Shown here piece after piece: positions 24,931 to 38,947 of a stretch of 64,000 bases of DNA. Below the pieces are notes generated by a model that saw only the letters and a list, made by a program, of their open reading frames with translations, was not told where the DNA came from and made no database searches. The DNA is from Takakia lepidozioides (taxonomy: Eukaryota > Streptophyta > Takakiopsida > Takakiales > Takakiaceae), in NCBI GenBank assembly GCA_030704615.1, contig CM060732.1:60369053-60433052 (forward strand), written 5' to 3'. Within the stretch, counting starts at the first letter, position 1. Each line of letters starts with the position of its first letter. Made by a program: the position numbers and the translations under genes.

Positions 24931-27900
24931 TCACCAACGCACTACAACAAGCTGTGATTGACACTACAGGAACTTGCAGAAATAAGGAAAAGGTTCTCTT
25001 ACGAGTGAGCCTCCAATCCAAGAATATGCTCTCAACTTTTGAAGTGTCAGCCGGCCTAGTATCACCATGGCTTCAAGCAGCAAAAATTCAAGTTTCATAG
25101 CCAAAGGACTCGAGCCAGCACTTTCGCAACACTGAAATTGATTACTGGGTTACAATATTAAACTCCAGTCCAACCCCGATTGCCTCCTTTCCATGCTTAT
25201 CTAATGGATCCTCGCCGATATTCGTTGTTTCAATCTACATCCCCAGTCGAGATCAAGACCGTTCAAAAACGTCCGGTCCGTTGTTCCTCGTAAATGAAGG
25301 GTCAAGATGGTCCGACCATGACAGCACTAGTTGGATTGATAATTGGGCGCAGGGTGGCGGTTACCAAGTCGTAGGGGCGCTTCCATGCACGCCTCCTTCA
25401 ACCACAGCAAACAAGTCCAGATGATGAGCCTCCACAAGAGAACCTGAATCCTCACAAAACGTGATATGGAGTACAGTGGGGGGTGCGCTGGATACATTGA
25501 AGGAAGAGTTTGACTCCCCGGAGAAGTTCATTCATATGTAGAAAAGTCTCAAGTGAATCTGTGGGAACCTGGAAATCATAAGCCTGGAGAAATATACTTA
25601 ATAAATCATAAGAGGCCCTGGCGCTATATTTGAGAATTTCTGACTGCCAGCTTTGGCTGGACGCAGTGATTCAAGGATCTATTGTTTATAAATTACAGAT
25701 TCTTCCCTTTGCCTCATCAAGCTACGTGAATTTGTACGACTCATTATCGAAAGAAATTTTGTAGTTATATATTTCTTTAATTAGACTCCGTTTTAGGGGG
25801 CTCAGATCTGGTTGCTTATCGAGTAGATCTTATGATCCGTGGTGAAGTGATCGACATTCGCGAAATTAAGATACCTGTACTACCAGAGGACGTTCTAGTT
25901 TAAGAGGAAATCCTCCTTGGCTGAAGAAGTGTTGCCGAGACCATGCCTTGCCCTGAGCCAAAGCCTGCAAAGCCATGCGAGCCAACGAACCAATTTCCCG
26001 TAAGTCTTTGAGACGCCCTTCCGGCTTACGATTTCTTTCCTCACTCTTGAAATCATAGCATGGGATCATACATGCTAAATGGGCCGTGAGTAAGATTCAA
26101 TGGCTTTGCATGGAAATATCTTGCTGTGAATATATAATCGTGATGACTCTGATTCGAGTCCGATGCCCAGTGTTGTGAACGTGAGGATATGGTTGGTCAA
26201 GCGCAGGCTTGATGGTCCTATCGGCAGAGATTTGTTCGACATTTGGTTTGACATTTGGTTGAGGTGGAGGTAGCCAATGCTCTTCCTTCGGTATATAACA
26301 TATGCTGATCCTTCACAAAAGTACGAAAGGAAGCTTGGGTCCAGTGGAAACTATATTGAGAGGCATATTTCCTGACTAGAAAGTTTAGCAAGTGCAGCCT
26401 GGTCTATGAACTTCTTCCATTGAAGACCAGGATCATGGTTTTCAATGGCCAAGCTGATCGTAAATTCATCTTCAACCAGCAGGAAATTGATATTGCGAAA
26501 TCATACCGGTACCTGGGTCTGGTTATCCACTCCCCCAAGTTTCACTTTGCAGCCACTGCCCTGGACAGATTGACTAAAGGTAAGGCGGCCTCCGTCCGCC
26601 TTCAGGCCAAATGCAAGCAAATACATCTGCGTCATCCCCCAACCAAAAAGTGGCTGTTTGACACCGTCGTCAGCCCTGCTACCATCTATGCTTGTGAGTT
26701 CTGGGCACCTGGTGTCCCTGTCTCCTGGTGGGAAAAGAATTTGGAACCATTACAGTCATCTTTTTCTCCAAGCAATGCCTGGCGCCAGGAGCACAACTCC
26801 ATCTCAGATCCTAGGTGCAGAGTTCGCATGTGTACCATTGCAATCCGAGGCCCTCTTCCGGCTTACAATCTTTCTCCATAGATTACAGGCCCTTCCACCC
26901 AAGGGGCTCGTGGCAAGGGCCCTCACAACATCTATGAGGCTCAAAGCTGCAGGTTTCAGGAACTCCTGGTATTCTCGAGTGGACAGTTTATTTCAACGTA
27001 ACGGACTTTCTACTGCTTTCCTATTACCAATGAATCCAGATGAGGTGGACATCACATCCAGACATGACCGCAACAGACTCATTAGGAGAGAGCTTATGGA
27101 ATTACATGTCAAGAGAACTTGGAAGCTACCCAATCTCACGACAAAGCTCCACTTCTATCGAGAGACATTCTTGGTGCTCCTCGATGATAGAATCTTGAGA
27201 CCTTATTACCTTTCAGCATCCTTATCTCCTTCCCTCCTGAGGGCATTGGGGCGGTTCAGGGTGGGTTCCCACAACCTGTGGATAGAGACTGGCAGATGGG
27301 AAAACCTGCAACGGGAGGACCGCCTATGTCCAACTTGCATAGGGCGCAGCCAGGAAATTGAAACTGAAGAACACTTCTTCCTCTACTGCCCTCTATACTA
27401 CGAGATCCGTGGGAGATGCCACTGTTTATTCAGTGGAACCCAAACTCTCGCTGATGTCTTCCACTATGAGGATAAAAAATGCTTGGCAGCCTACCTGCAC
27501 GAGGCCTTCACCCTTAGACAATCGCTAGAACATTAATTCTTGGTTTCTGGATTTTTTCCTCTCTCATGTTTTCTTCCATTTTGTCCCATAAACTCTATGA
27601 GCTTTCCGCGGACGTTATAAAGCACCATTTCATTTCATTTCATTTCCACTGGAAATGCCACTGGAAATGAGGTTTCTAGTCCAGCGATTACAATACAAGC
27701 TCTAGAATACACTGTAGAATGCACAGCCCGGAGGCAGAACACTCTCTAACGAGAACAACCACATACTAGAATTCCACTGAGCCTTCAACATCTAGTTCTA
27801 TTCATTGACACGGAGAAAATAGCAAGGGTCTGAAAAAATACGTACAACTTTGAGCACAGATTTACAGAGAAAAATTTAGATTCATTGTTCAAGCTCTGTT

Positions 27901-28164
27901 CAAGATTCATACTATCTAACACAGAGAGGGGATGCACAGTATGTGGAGGTTCTGGGTCCAGATGGATCGTCTAGGAGGTTTGCTCTAGGGACCCGAGCAA
28001 ACTTCGCAGTGGAACGATTCAACAAAAAGCTGGTGGACGATGTGAAGCCTGTGATCTGCGTGGAGGCATGCAAAAATGGAGAAGAACCAGTTGAGTTTGG
28101 GCCTGATGCTGAGCTCGTTAGCCAGGAGACTTGGACTCTGCGCGTTGTCCAAGAAGGTACTTAA
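24834..28164 (+). CDS. Tentative two-exon gene, possibly organelle-targeted
   Basis: Exon 1, 24834-25091, and exon 2, 27925-28164, join in phase 0 to give 165 residues. Exon 2 is convincing: after acag it reads GDAQYVEVLGPDGSS, RANFAVERFNKKLVDDVKP, EEPVEFGPDAELVSQETW and a stop. This resembles conserved small plant proteins of unknown function, though I cannot name the family. Exon 1 is weaker: Ser/Thr-rich, few acidic residues, like a transit peptide, and containing an internal 63-bp tandem duplication. The intron of 2.8 kb would hold the truncated LINE at 26.4-27.6 kb. The peroxiredoxin gene starts only about 205 bp downstream on the same strand. Exon 1 may belong elsewhere, and the true 5' exon may be different. 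Confidence 0.45.
26390..27646 (+). mobile_element. 5'-truncated LINE (non-LTR) retrotransposon
   Basis: Two overlapping frames, 26420-26881 and 26658-27536, together encode the C-terminal part of a plant non-LTR reverse transcriptase. The post-palm region has KTRIMVFN, YRYLGLVIH and the CKQIHLRHPPTKKWLFDTVV segment. A terminal zinc-finger-like CPTC...HFFLYCPLY (zf-RVT type) follows, with a stop at 27536. A frameshift around 26.75-26.80 kb separates them. The palm domain and endonuclease are missing, as expected for 5' truncation. The 3' UTR ends with tgagctttccgcggacgtta, then taaagcaccatttcatttc and a short (CATTT)n tail. The same 3' end recurs at 59-63 kb. Confidence 0.85.
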
Positions 28165-28369
28165 GTTGGCTGACTGCCTCTCCTCGTGATTCTTCTTGCA
28201 CGACTCCCTGTCGTAACTAGAATAGGATGTGTGTTCGTTTCCGAAGCTTGGCAATGTAGGTATGATGAGCACATACATTTTTATCCACTTACTAATCCAA
28301 GATCACGACTGTACTGTATGCCCTTTCTGTTCTTTGGCTTACTGTTTTTCGTGGGATTACATAGCTCCA

Positions 28370-29206
28370 ATGGCTCCCGTCGCCGTTGGTGAAAAAATTC
28401 CTGATGGAGAGTTGACCTTCCTGGACGATGAAGGCAAGCTGCAGAAGTTCCAAGTCTACGATTATGCTCGTAAGAAGAAAGTCATCTTCTTCGGTGTTCC
28501 TGGAGCTTTCACCCCCACATGCAGGTAACCAGGCTCCCATCTTTCCTCGTTTTCCAACACTTGCTACAGACGAAGTAACGCACAGGGTGGTTCTGGCTGA
28601 CCAACCAAGATGTCTGCCAATCCCAACACTCACCAGTTGGCTTGATTGTTTGGCTTTGCAGTCTCAAGCATGTTCCTGGATTCATTGAGAGAGGCCAAGA
28701 GATCATAGCAAGGGGCATCGATGAAATCATCTGCTTAACAGGTCTCTTCTTTTCACTCTCGCACAATAATGTAATTCATAGTGTGGCAGTGTAGCTTTCA
28801 CTTGAAAGCTTTTATAGCTCTACTGTCCAGGCAAGACTTCGGACTAAGAGCATGTCCCCAACTTGTCTGGTGTATGCCTGCTTCCTCTCTCTGAACATCC
28901 CCACACTTGTGAAATGGATATTTCACTGCAGTGAATGACCCTTTTGTTGTCAAGGAATGGGAGAAGTGCTACCCAAACAAAGAACATCTCAGATTCCTGG
29001 CAGATGGATCAGCCACGTATACTAAGGCTCTTGGCCTGGAGCTCGACTTAGTGGATCGGGGCATGGGGGTCCGCTCCCGGAGGTACTGTCTCCTTGTCGA
29101 CGACTTATTTGTGAGGGTTAGCAACATTGAAGAAGGTGGGAACTTGGAACTATCCACTGCTGAGAAAATTTTGGAAGATCTCAATCAGAAGGGGAAAGAG
29201 GCCTGA
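28370..29206 (+). CDS. Type II peroxiredoxin (thioredoxin-dependent peroxidase)
   Basis: Exons 28370-28524, 28662-28741, 28932-29206 give 169 residues, close to the usual 162 for cytosolic plant type II peroxiredoxins. The enzyme reduces H2O2 and alkyl hydroperoxides with electrons from glutaredoxin or thioredoxin. Visible: MAPVAVGEKIPDG start, the active-site block FFGVPGAFTPTC with peroxidatic Cys51 (Thr48 and Pro44 in place) and resolving Cys76 in ICLTVNDPFVV, which is the two-Cys spacing of the type II group. WEKCYPNKEHLRFLADGSA and ALGLELDL follow. No transit peptide precedes the conserved start, so a cytosolic location is inferred. The last third reads RGMGVRSRRYCLLVDDL and VSNIEEGGNLELSTAEKIL, as in the family. 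Confidence 0.95.
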
Positions 29207-30482
29207 GAGATGAACATCACGCACCTAAGTAGGTCATGGCAGGTCCCAGTAGCTATAGCAATGTGCATTCAGGTCTCAGATAAAGACTGCCAACAAAGGC
29301 AGAAGAACTTCTGCAGTGAAAGAGGCCATTCGAGCAGGTGCCCTACCCTATTTGGTGCAGGAGGACCAACGACTGCCTGGAATACACTTAGTTACTAGTA
29401 GTCTTAACATAGGAAGTCCAAGCTCCTTTGCAAAAGACAGAAGTCCCAATAAGGCTTAGGCATGGCTCCTCGTTGATGACCTGCAAATATTGAAGTGCAT
29501 TCATATGCTTTGTACCTGAAAGAGCTGATAGCTGAATAACACTATACTTGAGCATTCATCCAGTAGTCAATTTGCAATCAAACTGTGGGCCCTGACTTTG
29601 GGGTGGTCAGACTGACTAGATTGTTGAGTAGCATGGATGATGACATCACCTGAAACAACGCCTCTCAAGCCTCTTGTCAACAGCAAACTTTTACTGTATC
29701 CTCTACTATGAACCATCCAATTGAGATTAGCCAGGTAACACCCACCTAAAGCAAAAAAGATGACAACAAGTGAAAAACAGAAGACATTACTAAGCAGGCA
29801 CCAAAGTGAGTTTGACCTAAACAGCAATAGCACCATTGATAGGTGCCAAATCTCCTCTCAAGAATGTGCCACTTTGTAGCATTTTCTTGCTTTTGTATCC
29901 TCCCGTGAGTCAAAATTAATTCAAACAGAATGAAGATATCTTTCTCACTACTCTGTGTATGGAAGCCAAAACCTCTCCTATTCTGGGTAAGACGCACTAT
30001 GCAGCAGCAAATGTTGAGCTCCCTATTCGCCTGCACCACATCATCAACAACTTTCATTTTCTCTTCCTTGCTCCATTCTCATTTGTTACATCCGCAGGGT
30101 CTCCATATGCAAGAACTTCTGTATGTGTATATTCTCTTGACCTTCATTGGCTAACCTGCGAGGTTTAGTTCGACTCACATCCATCTACAGGGTGCAAAAC
30201 AGGAAATGCTAACTGAAAAACAATCCCCTGCAAATTGTGCACCCTGGCAACTTACACCAAGCTTGGCTGTCTTTTCAATGGGCTATCCAAAGGTAACTAA
30301 AACTGTGTCAGACATAATAGAATACAGAAAAGTGTGCAGCAATAACAAGCGGATAGAGTCTGAAAGCACTTGTGCATGTAGCATTGGAGCCGAGGCCGCT
30401 GGGCAGCAGGTTGCAGGTGTTTGACAAAATATAAATGAAACCTTCAGCATAGGCAAGTGCAAGGGTATTCCTTGACAAAAGC
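29207..30482. other. Intergenic, convergent gene ends
   Basis: This lies between the 3' ends of the peroxiredoxin (plus) and riboflavin synthase (minus) genes. It probably holds both 3' UTRs. No gene or clear repeat is seen. Confidence 0.6.
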
Positions 30483-31951
30483 CTAAGCCGTGACCACAGG
30501 AGCTTGGTAGCCTTGTAGCATTCGTTCGACATACTTTCCAACTATGTCCACCTCCAGATTGACCTTGCCTCCTACCTGCATACGTAGTAGTGGTTCTCAT
30601 GAGAGGTGAAAGCAGACTTGGTACACACTGGATCCACCCGAGTTAAGTGGACAATATGCTATCGTGGGACTAGAAGAGTTCCTAATCTTCCAATGTACAG
30701 TCTCTGAACAGAGCTGTCCAGGAATAGTTCAGGTTACAAGGTTGAGAATATTAACAAATAGAAATAAAAAGGTTGTAATCACCTTCTTTCCAGGTAAGAT
30801 GATTTTTTGTTGAGTGTAGGCCACAAGCATAAACGTAAATGCACTCTCCTTGTCAAGAACCTCAACCACCGTGAGACTTGTTCCATCCACAGCAATGTAC
30901 CCCTTGGGAACAATATAGCGTAGAAGTTCTGGAGTGGTCCTTACTTTCACCCAAAGTGAATCTTCCTCAGGCTCCATGGATAGGATTGTCCCTGTTCCAT
31001 CGACGTGACCCTGAACAAAGTGGCCGCCCATGCGAGAGGAAGGCTGCAGTGAGCGCTCAAGGTTTACAGACGAACCTACTGCAGCCTCCCCAAGTGAAGT
31101 CCGTCGCAGCGTCTCAGGGGCCAAACCAACAGAGAAGGAACTGGAGTCAAAGCGAGTCACTGTCAAACATGTTCCATTGACGGCAATGCTATCCCCCAGC
31201 TTCACATCCTCTATGACTTTACTTGCCTCCACAATCATTTCAAAGCCTCCGTTGTCCAACACTTTCACTTCCTTCACTCTCCCCATCTCTTCCACAATGC
31301 CTGTAAATAGACAGCGCACCTGTGCCACCCGCCTGTTGCCCAGAGCATTAACAATGTTATATTGGATCAAATTGAAAAGTGCAAAGTCCGAGAAAGGAAG
31401 ACTATGCAAAACAGTTTTCCAAGGGCCAAAATTTCAGAATCTCCAAATTCCATACTCATGCTTCCAGTTTACCTTTACCTTTCGTATGAAATTTGAGTTA
31501 CATCTCACCGAGAAATGATCATGACACAAGATTTTGCTTCTGTAGTGTTCGTGAAAGTCCTGACTATCTGCTATTAGGAACTCTGCACTGCCCACATCAG
31601 AACCCATCGCATCAATCATTTGAGTACATCACGATTTCGACTGAGATAGAATCAAACCAATATAGGGTACAAAGTAACTCACCCGCTTCCATTGTTCTTA
31701 GCCCCAAGTCTGCCCTGTGACCGCAAATTCCAAGCCCAGTTAGTCCGCCCACAAAATTTGACTCGGAAACCTAGCCCAGATAGCTCCACGGAGATGCGAG
31801 AGGCTTGGAAACTTGGGTAAGAGGCTCTCATCATCAATCCAAGCTCTGGAGACGCAGAAACGGAGGCAGAAACAGCACAAATCGATGCTTGGGCTGACTT
31901 CTGCAAATATGGTGATGGCAAGAGAGAACACATTTTCATCATAATTGCCAT
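30483..31951 (-). CDS. Riboflavin synthase, plastid precursor
   Basis: Exons 31951-31683, 31332-30783 and 30575-30483 on the minus strand give 303 residues with matching phases. The enzyme dismutates two 6,7-dimethyl-8-ribityllumazine molecules to riboflavin plus the pyrimidine substrate, the final step of the pathway. Residues 1 to about 90 are Ser-rich, basic and poor in acids, a chloroplast transit peptide. The mature part has the two tandem lumazine-binding barrels. Barrel 1 starts CLFTGIVEEMG and has VNGTCLTV (about 142-149). Barrel 2 has SSRMGGHFVQGHVDGTG (about 188-204) and YIAVDGTSLTVVEV (about 231-244). The short last exon adds VGGKVNLEVDIVGKYVERML and ends in a stop at 30483. No damage is seen. 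Confidence 0.95.
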
Positions 31952-33153
31952 GACAGGTATATGTCGGAGGAGCGTTGACTGTTAAGCATGCCAAGCCAGG
32001 CCACACACCTCGCTTGTCTCCGTCATGAGACCAATGACTAGGGCTGGGGGAGACGACCTCGGTGGAAATGAAGTGTGCTCTGGTTTCACTGGGTAAATTG
32101 TGTGGGTGAAACCCTAAACACATACCCCCAGGACGTGTATCACCTGAGTGCATTGATTCATTCATACATTCATACCCGACTTATGTTGTTCTGCAATACA
32201 CGTACTCATATCTGTATTCCACTAGGTTCAACCCGGTATACCGGTCCAACAGTGGACAGAAGGGGCGGGCCCAGGATGGGGAAACGTAGGAGCAGGCAAG
32301 CCCCCAACAGGTTGGTGGATTGCCCGCACGCACCGGCAAGGCCATCGCTACAAGTACCCACTACCAACCACCTTCCTCTTTCACGGATCACTTCTTGTCC
32401 ATAGCTGAGTCTTCGGAGTCCCTCTCTTCAGACCCGTCTGGCACTGCAATGTGTTTCAAGTATCTGAAAATGGGATGGAGCATTAACTGGGTGGCTCGTT
32501 CACTGATCAGAAATTAAAACAAGCCTTCCGCCGCCAAGCTCTTCTCTGATTGCTGACTTTTCTGTTGTGAGCTGCTGTTTCTAACTTTGCCAGTGGACGA
32601 TCAGTCACTTGGGAGAGGAGCCACAGAGCCAGCTGACGGAAGTCAACAGTTGGGTGTCCGTTGCAGTTGAATCCTCGACGGACGAAAAAGTGAAAGTAGT
32701 CGTCCCAACGCGGTTTGTCGTCGTCTGGAGTTGGTGGACTTGGCCGTGGCTAAGTTATTGCGGTGCCAGCTTTGTGTGGACCACTCTCATGAGCCGGAAC
32801 AGCCTGGAAACTCGCTTGGATTGCTGCTTTTTCAACATGTTTCCCGGCACCCCATTGCTTCTGTAAGAAGTAGCTGGTAGAATCAGAAGAGGAAAGCCAT
32901 GGCAGAAGACACATAAAAAGGAGAGCAAGAGCTGAGGCTGCAGTTCAGAATTAGTCCTTCCTTCTGGAAATCTCAACCGTCTAGTGTTCACAGCAGTAGG
33001 TGCACCTCTTTGTCCCCATCAGTTGCATGCAAGTTGAATATATATAGTATTACAGTTGCTAGTACTGTGCGACCCACTTAGAGAGCGTTCCATTCCAGGC
33101 TGTGCTCTGGTCATTGTGATTACTCACTACTACACGCGGTAAGTGCCGCAAAC
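31952..33153. other. Divergent promoter region, riboflavin synthase / peroxidase 2
   Basis: About 1.2 kb between two divergent starts. It contains a telo-box AAACCCTAA at 32109-32117, about 160 bp before the riboflavin synthase start. A TATA-like tatatatag at about 33039-33047 lies 107 bp before the peroxidase 2 start. No coding sequence is recognised. Confidence 0.5.
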
Positions 33154-34917
<1,764 letters not shown>

Positions 34918-36478
34918 CATCTTCGTGCGATAATAGGGAACACATTAGAACTCTAGTGGGAAAAATGTTGGGATTAGTACGAAATCTAGAGGACCTGGCA
35001 TGTTCGGTATCCTTTCCGTGGAGCTGCGGACTGAGTATAGAGCTGGGAGATTTCATACACATTATTGAGTAGTTGAGCTGAAGATGCTCGACGATAGTTA
35101 ATAAGTCTGCTGATCTGTGCAAGCTGACTGCTCTTGCACCCAAGCAAACCATCATTCAACCAGACCAAATGTCCATCAGATGACCCCGAGATGTTGGCCG
35201 TCAATGTAAGTAACTGAAGTTGTTCCTGGATTGTTTCAGCGCGTTAATGATTTCAAGATGTGTCTTTGATTGTGGATCACACGGGATTCCTACTTTTTCA
35301 AGCTAATTCCATCCATGATCTCACCAAACTTACGGCTGAGATGAGCCACTACATAGATCGTCTCACGAATCCTATCTACCTCCTCTTGTGGGAAAAATAT
35401 GGTCGCATCCGGCACAGGATGGACCTCCAACTCAGAAGCAGCGCCCATCTCATATGCATGTGATACAATGATATTGCGCGTTTAGGCAAAGACTCGTGAC
35501 TGTACGTACATTACATGATTTAATAATTAGCCATTTATTTTCTAATCCAAGAATTTTAAATTACCTGAAATTATGTCATTTGACATTTACAAAACACTAG
35601 AAGAATCCTAAAGTATTAGTGTTAGTATCATGGGTTCTTAGAACCCTTCTATCGGCTGATCGCTCTACCCTCGAGCACTCTATCCACTATCGTAACTACT
35701 CTCCATTTTGGGCTCTCTAACTTCTGCCCTCTGCCCTTTACATCGTGCTCTCTACCCCATGCTCTCTCATTTCTACTCTCCCGATTGTTGCTAAGCACAC
35801 TCTCGAAGCCTTCTCTTATACTTTTTTTGGGAATAAGAAAACTAGGAAATAATCATTAAACTAATGGGAAATTTGTTGGGCAAGCAAACTTGGAGACTTC
35901 CATGGAAACTTCCAATTTCATCCATCCATGAAATCTTTTTTTTATCCTTGAAAATTCATCCATCTTTCATCCTTGAAATTTATCCATCCATTTCCGTTCA
36001 TCCACCTTCCATCCCTAGATTTTTCATCCTCAACCTCCGCGTAGCTCGGCTCCTCCACGCTCCACCTACAATTTGGCTTCTTGCAGGTGTTCTTGCTGCT
36101 CACCATCTCTCTCACATTGACTCTTTACTCACTAAGTGCAACTATTAGACTACCTCCAATATAGCCGCTAATGGCTATCTATAAATATATGTTTTGGTAA
36201 AAACCGAAAAGCGTCGCAGTTACATGGACGTCGCAAGAAGGGATTAAACAAAAAATATATAACTACCAGTAATTATTTATAAATTTGGAATTAAAAAGTG
36301 TCGCATTGAAACTGCGACGGCCAGGACAACGCAAGGGGCTAATACGGTATAGTCCAATACCTTCGGAGCTGCCACACTTACAGAGCTTAAAGATGCACAT
36401 ATCGTACATATAACGTCTTAGGTTGGACCGTCCGTGCAGCTTCAACTTCAAATCGTGTAATAACTTCGGTCCATGTTC
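34918..36478. other. Intergenic, left flank of LTR element
   Basis: No gene is seen. Around 35.9-36.0 kb the sequence is rich in CATCC/TTCATCC. At 36.18-36.34 kb AT-rich sequence carries motifs such as gcgtcgcagt and tgcgacggcc, resembling subterminal repeats of DNA transposons; similar motifs occur right of the LTR element at about 48.97-49.15 kb. Confidence 0.4.
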
Positions 36479-36484
36479 CAGTTG

Positions 36485-36837
36485 TCAAGTTAAATAAGCA
36501 CAGTGTGAAAACAGCTAGAATAAAACTAGTTATTTGTATTTAACACTTGGATTTAGGTCAAGTGTTAAATCAGGTGTCAAGTTTAGTTTGACACCTGGTC
36601 CGTCTTATCTTCACGAGAGCGGCAGTCGCGCGGCTCATCTCTTTCGAGTTGAGCCTACGCGACCGAGCTCCTGCATGTGTTTAGGTTTGAGTGTGCTTAT
36701 GTAGGGGTACATGTTGTTGTGGGGTGGAGTCCCCATAGCTTGGGGTGCCCCTGGCTCGACTTCTGTTTCAATGAGTGATAGCGATGGATTTTATATTTCT
36801 TGTGTTGGGAGTGTGTGTCCTTTTTAGCTTGTTTATC
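36485..36837 (+). repeat. 5' terminal repeat of the LTR element
   Basis: 353 bp, differing from the 3' copy (47825-48177) at about four positions. It starts tgtcaagttaaataagcac and ends agcttgtttatc. Unlike the 3' side, no 87-bp block (see 47734 and 48179) adjoins it on either side. Confidence 0.93.
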
Positions 36838-38947
36838 ACTCGAGAGAGATCACGCTTGCATCTGTGAGTGCCAGAGGTGAGTTTAGTTTTAAGCACTTGG
36901 GGTTTTTGTTTTAGAAGTGAGAGAAGAAAATTATGGTAGATTATGTTTGTGACAAGGCTGGTGGAGCAGCAGGATGATGCGCAAATGTAAGGAAGACTAT
37001 GTTTGTTGGTAGCTGCTGACAACCGTAACCCTATCCCTGGACTTCTTCTCCGGAGGTGGAAGACTGTATGCAGCATGCATGCAAGAGTGTGGTTGTGACA
37101 AGGGAACAAACGCTTGCGGTTGAATAGTTGTTACAAGTTGGGCACTCGGTGCGTCGCTATAACTGCAACTGTACAGGAGCACCGCGAGAGGCAGATTGCT
37201 CTACAGCCTTTGCTGTACTTGGTTAGTCCAATGGTGACAAATCCAGACCTTGTTAAAGCAACATAGACAGAGAAGCGATTTATAGAAAGAAGGTGAGGAG
37301 CAGTGAAGAGTGTACGGGAAAGGGAGCCCTGGCAGCCATGGCATAGCATCGTGCTCCGCACCACGGGTTATCTCGAAAGAATCGATGAAGAGTAACGATG
37401 CGAAAAGCCCGCTTACAGTGTTGAAAATATTCAACACAACCTGCGGATTATCTACCTAAGTGCTTCTGAAGCTGCATGGATTAAGCTTCTTCAACACAGC
37501 CAATGGAGTGTTCATTATATGACAGTTATGACCAAGGAAGTGAGGAAATGCCTCATCTGCTCAGCGCAAGCTTTCCCGCTCTACAAGCTCCACGCTCAAG
37601 CTCTCGCTCCACGCTATAGCAGACATGGTGAAATGGAAGGGATGCACTCGGCTTTGTGGTAGCTGAAGCCAAGAGACAGGGAAAACGATTGATACTCACC
37701 TTCACCAATAATTATTCTATCTTCGGTGGAAGACGCAATATGTGCAATGGGCGAGCCAGTATGCTGGTATTCATCTGAATTCGGAGGATGGCGGCGTATG
37801 TGAAGAACTGGGATTCTAACCATGTGTTGGAGCTGCAGGGAGGTAGCGTGGTGGCGTAGGGTCGCAAGCACGGGGTCGGGGACATTGGCTGGTAGGACAG
37901 CAACGGCAGTGGTAGCGCCGGCCGGGTAGAAGGCTGAACTGAAATGCTTGGTGTCAGTTGGAATGACCAGCAACCTTTCCCTCCAGCAAGTCCACCCAAC
38001 ATAGCTCAAAGACAGAGGAGACCTGTGACCGAGATATGGAGTGAGTGGTTATCCAACCTTGAAGTTTGTGGCCAGTCTGAATGCTGTTGCTGCCCAACTT
38101 GGCCAGACACTCGGTACACGAGCTTGCAAAGCTGCAGGGAACATTGCAGACAAGTCCAACGGGGATGTTGCGGTGGATCAGTATACCGCTAGCGGGTATG
38201 CTTCTACATTGAACATGATCGCTACCTGAATTGAGATAGTGCCTTGCCCTATCGGAGTATGCAGACCTATGCTCCAACCTTCAACTAAATGACGAAGCTG
38301 ATCTGGTTACTCTCTACTCTGTGGATAGTCCAACACAGTTGCCTTTGTCAATAAGCTCCTTCACCACTTCCACATTTGACACTAGGTCCGAAGATTGTCT
38401 GAAGAGAGAGCAAGTGCAGATGGCAGCTGCCCACCAGGTTCTGACAGAGTATCATCAGGGCTTGTCCCTGCATTAGGGATGGCTCGAGTGCTTGCATCAT
38501 GGGAAACAGATGCCTGACGCTGCACAGGCCATCACCATCGCCATAGCCATACACCCGAGCTCGAGAGTCGTCGCTGGAGCAAAGCAGCTCACTAAGCGAG
38601 CAAGTCTGTGGTACACCTGTAACCACAAATGGAACCTGGGAACGGTTCTTAATGGCGGGAACGTTTTGGTGTTAAAAAAAAAAAAAAAAAAAACTTTGAT
38701 ATAATTTAAATGATTTAGAGCCTGGTTGGTCATAACTTTGTCAAATGGACTCCGTTTGACTCAGTTTTTGGGTGGATAGCTGCAGAAAGGGAAAATCTAC
38801 ATAACTACACCTGGTTTTTGTTTTGGGGACTCTGTTAAAAATCTGTGGAATTATTAGAGTGTGAGTGTGCTATGAAAGATCCACAATTCTGTGTCCAGAA
38901 TCTGTTGTGGTCTACATGAGACATAAATCTGTGGATGTACTCCTTGC
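36838..38947. other. 5' internal region of LTR element with foreign-looking insert
   Basis: About 2.1 kb between the 5' terminal repeat and the first gag-like ORF. Nothing retroviral is recognised. A run of 20 A at 38674-38693 ends a stretch (about 37.9-38.7 kb) with short open segments on plus, such as AAGNIADKSNGDVAVDQYTA. It might be a retroposed cDNA or captured host sequence. A weak impression of fasciclin-like domain pieces (plus 38041-38229, minus 37614-38009) is too uncertain to call. Confidence 0.35.
38674..38693 (+). repeat. Poly(A) run of 20
   Basis: An uninterrupted run of A in otherwise mixed sequence, inside the LTR element. It is compatible with the 3' end of a retroposed transcript in plus orientation. 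Confidence 0.9.

Noticed and set aside
26130-26175. T-arm-like gattcgagtcc
   Set aside because: Flanks do not form a tRNA cloverleaf.
37614-38229. Fasciclin-like domain pieces on both strands
   Set aside because: Similarity is only an impression of composition; no firm conserved block was found.
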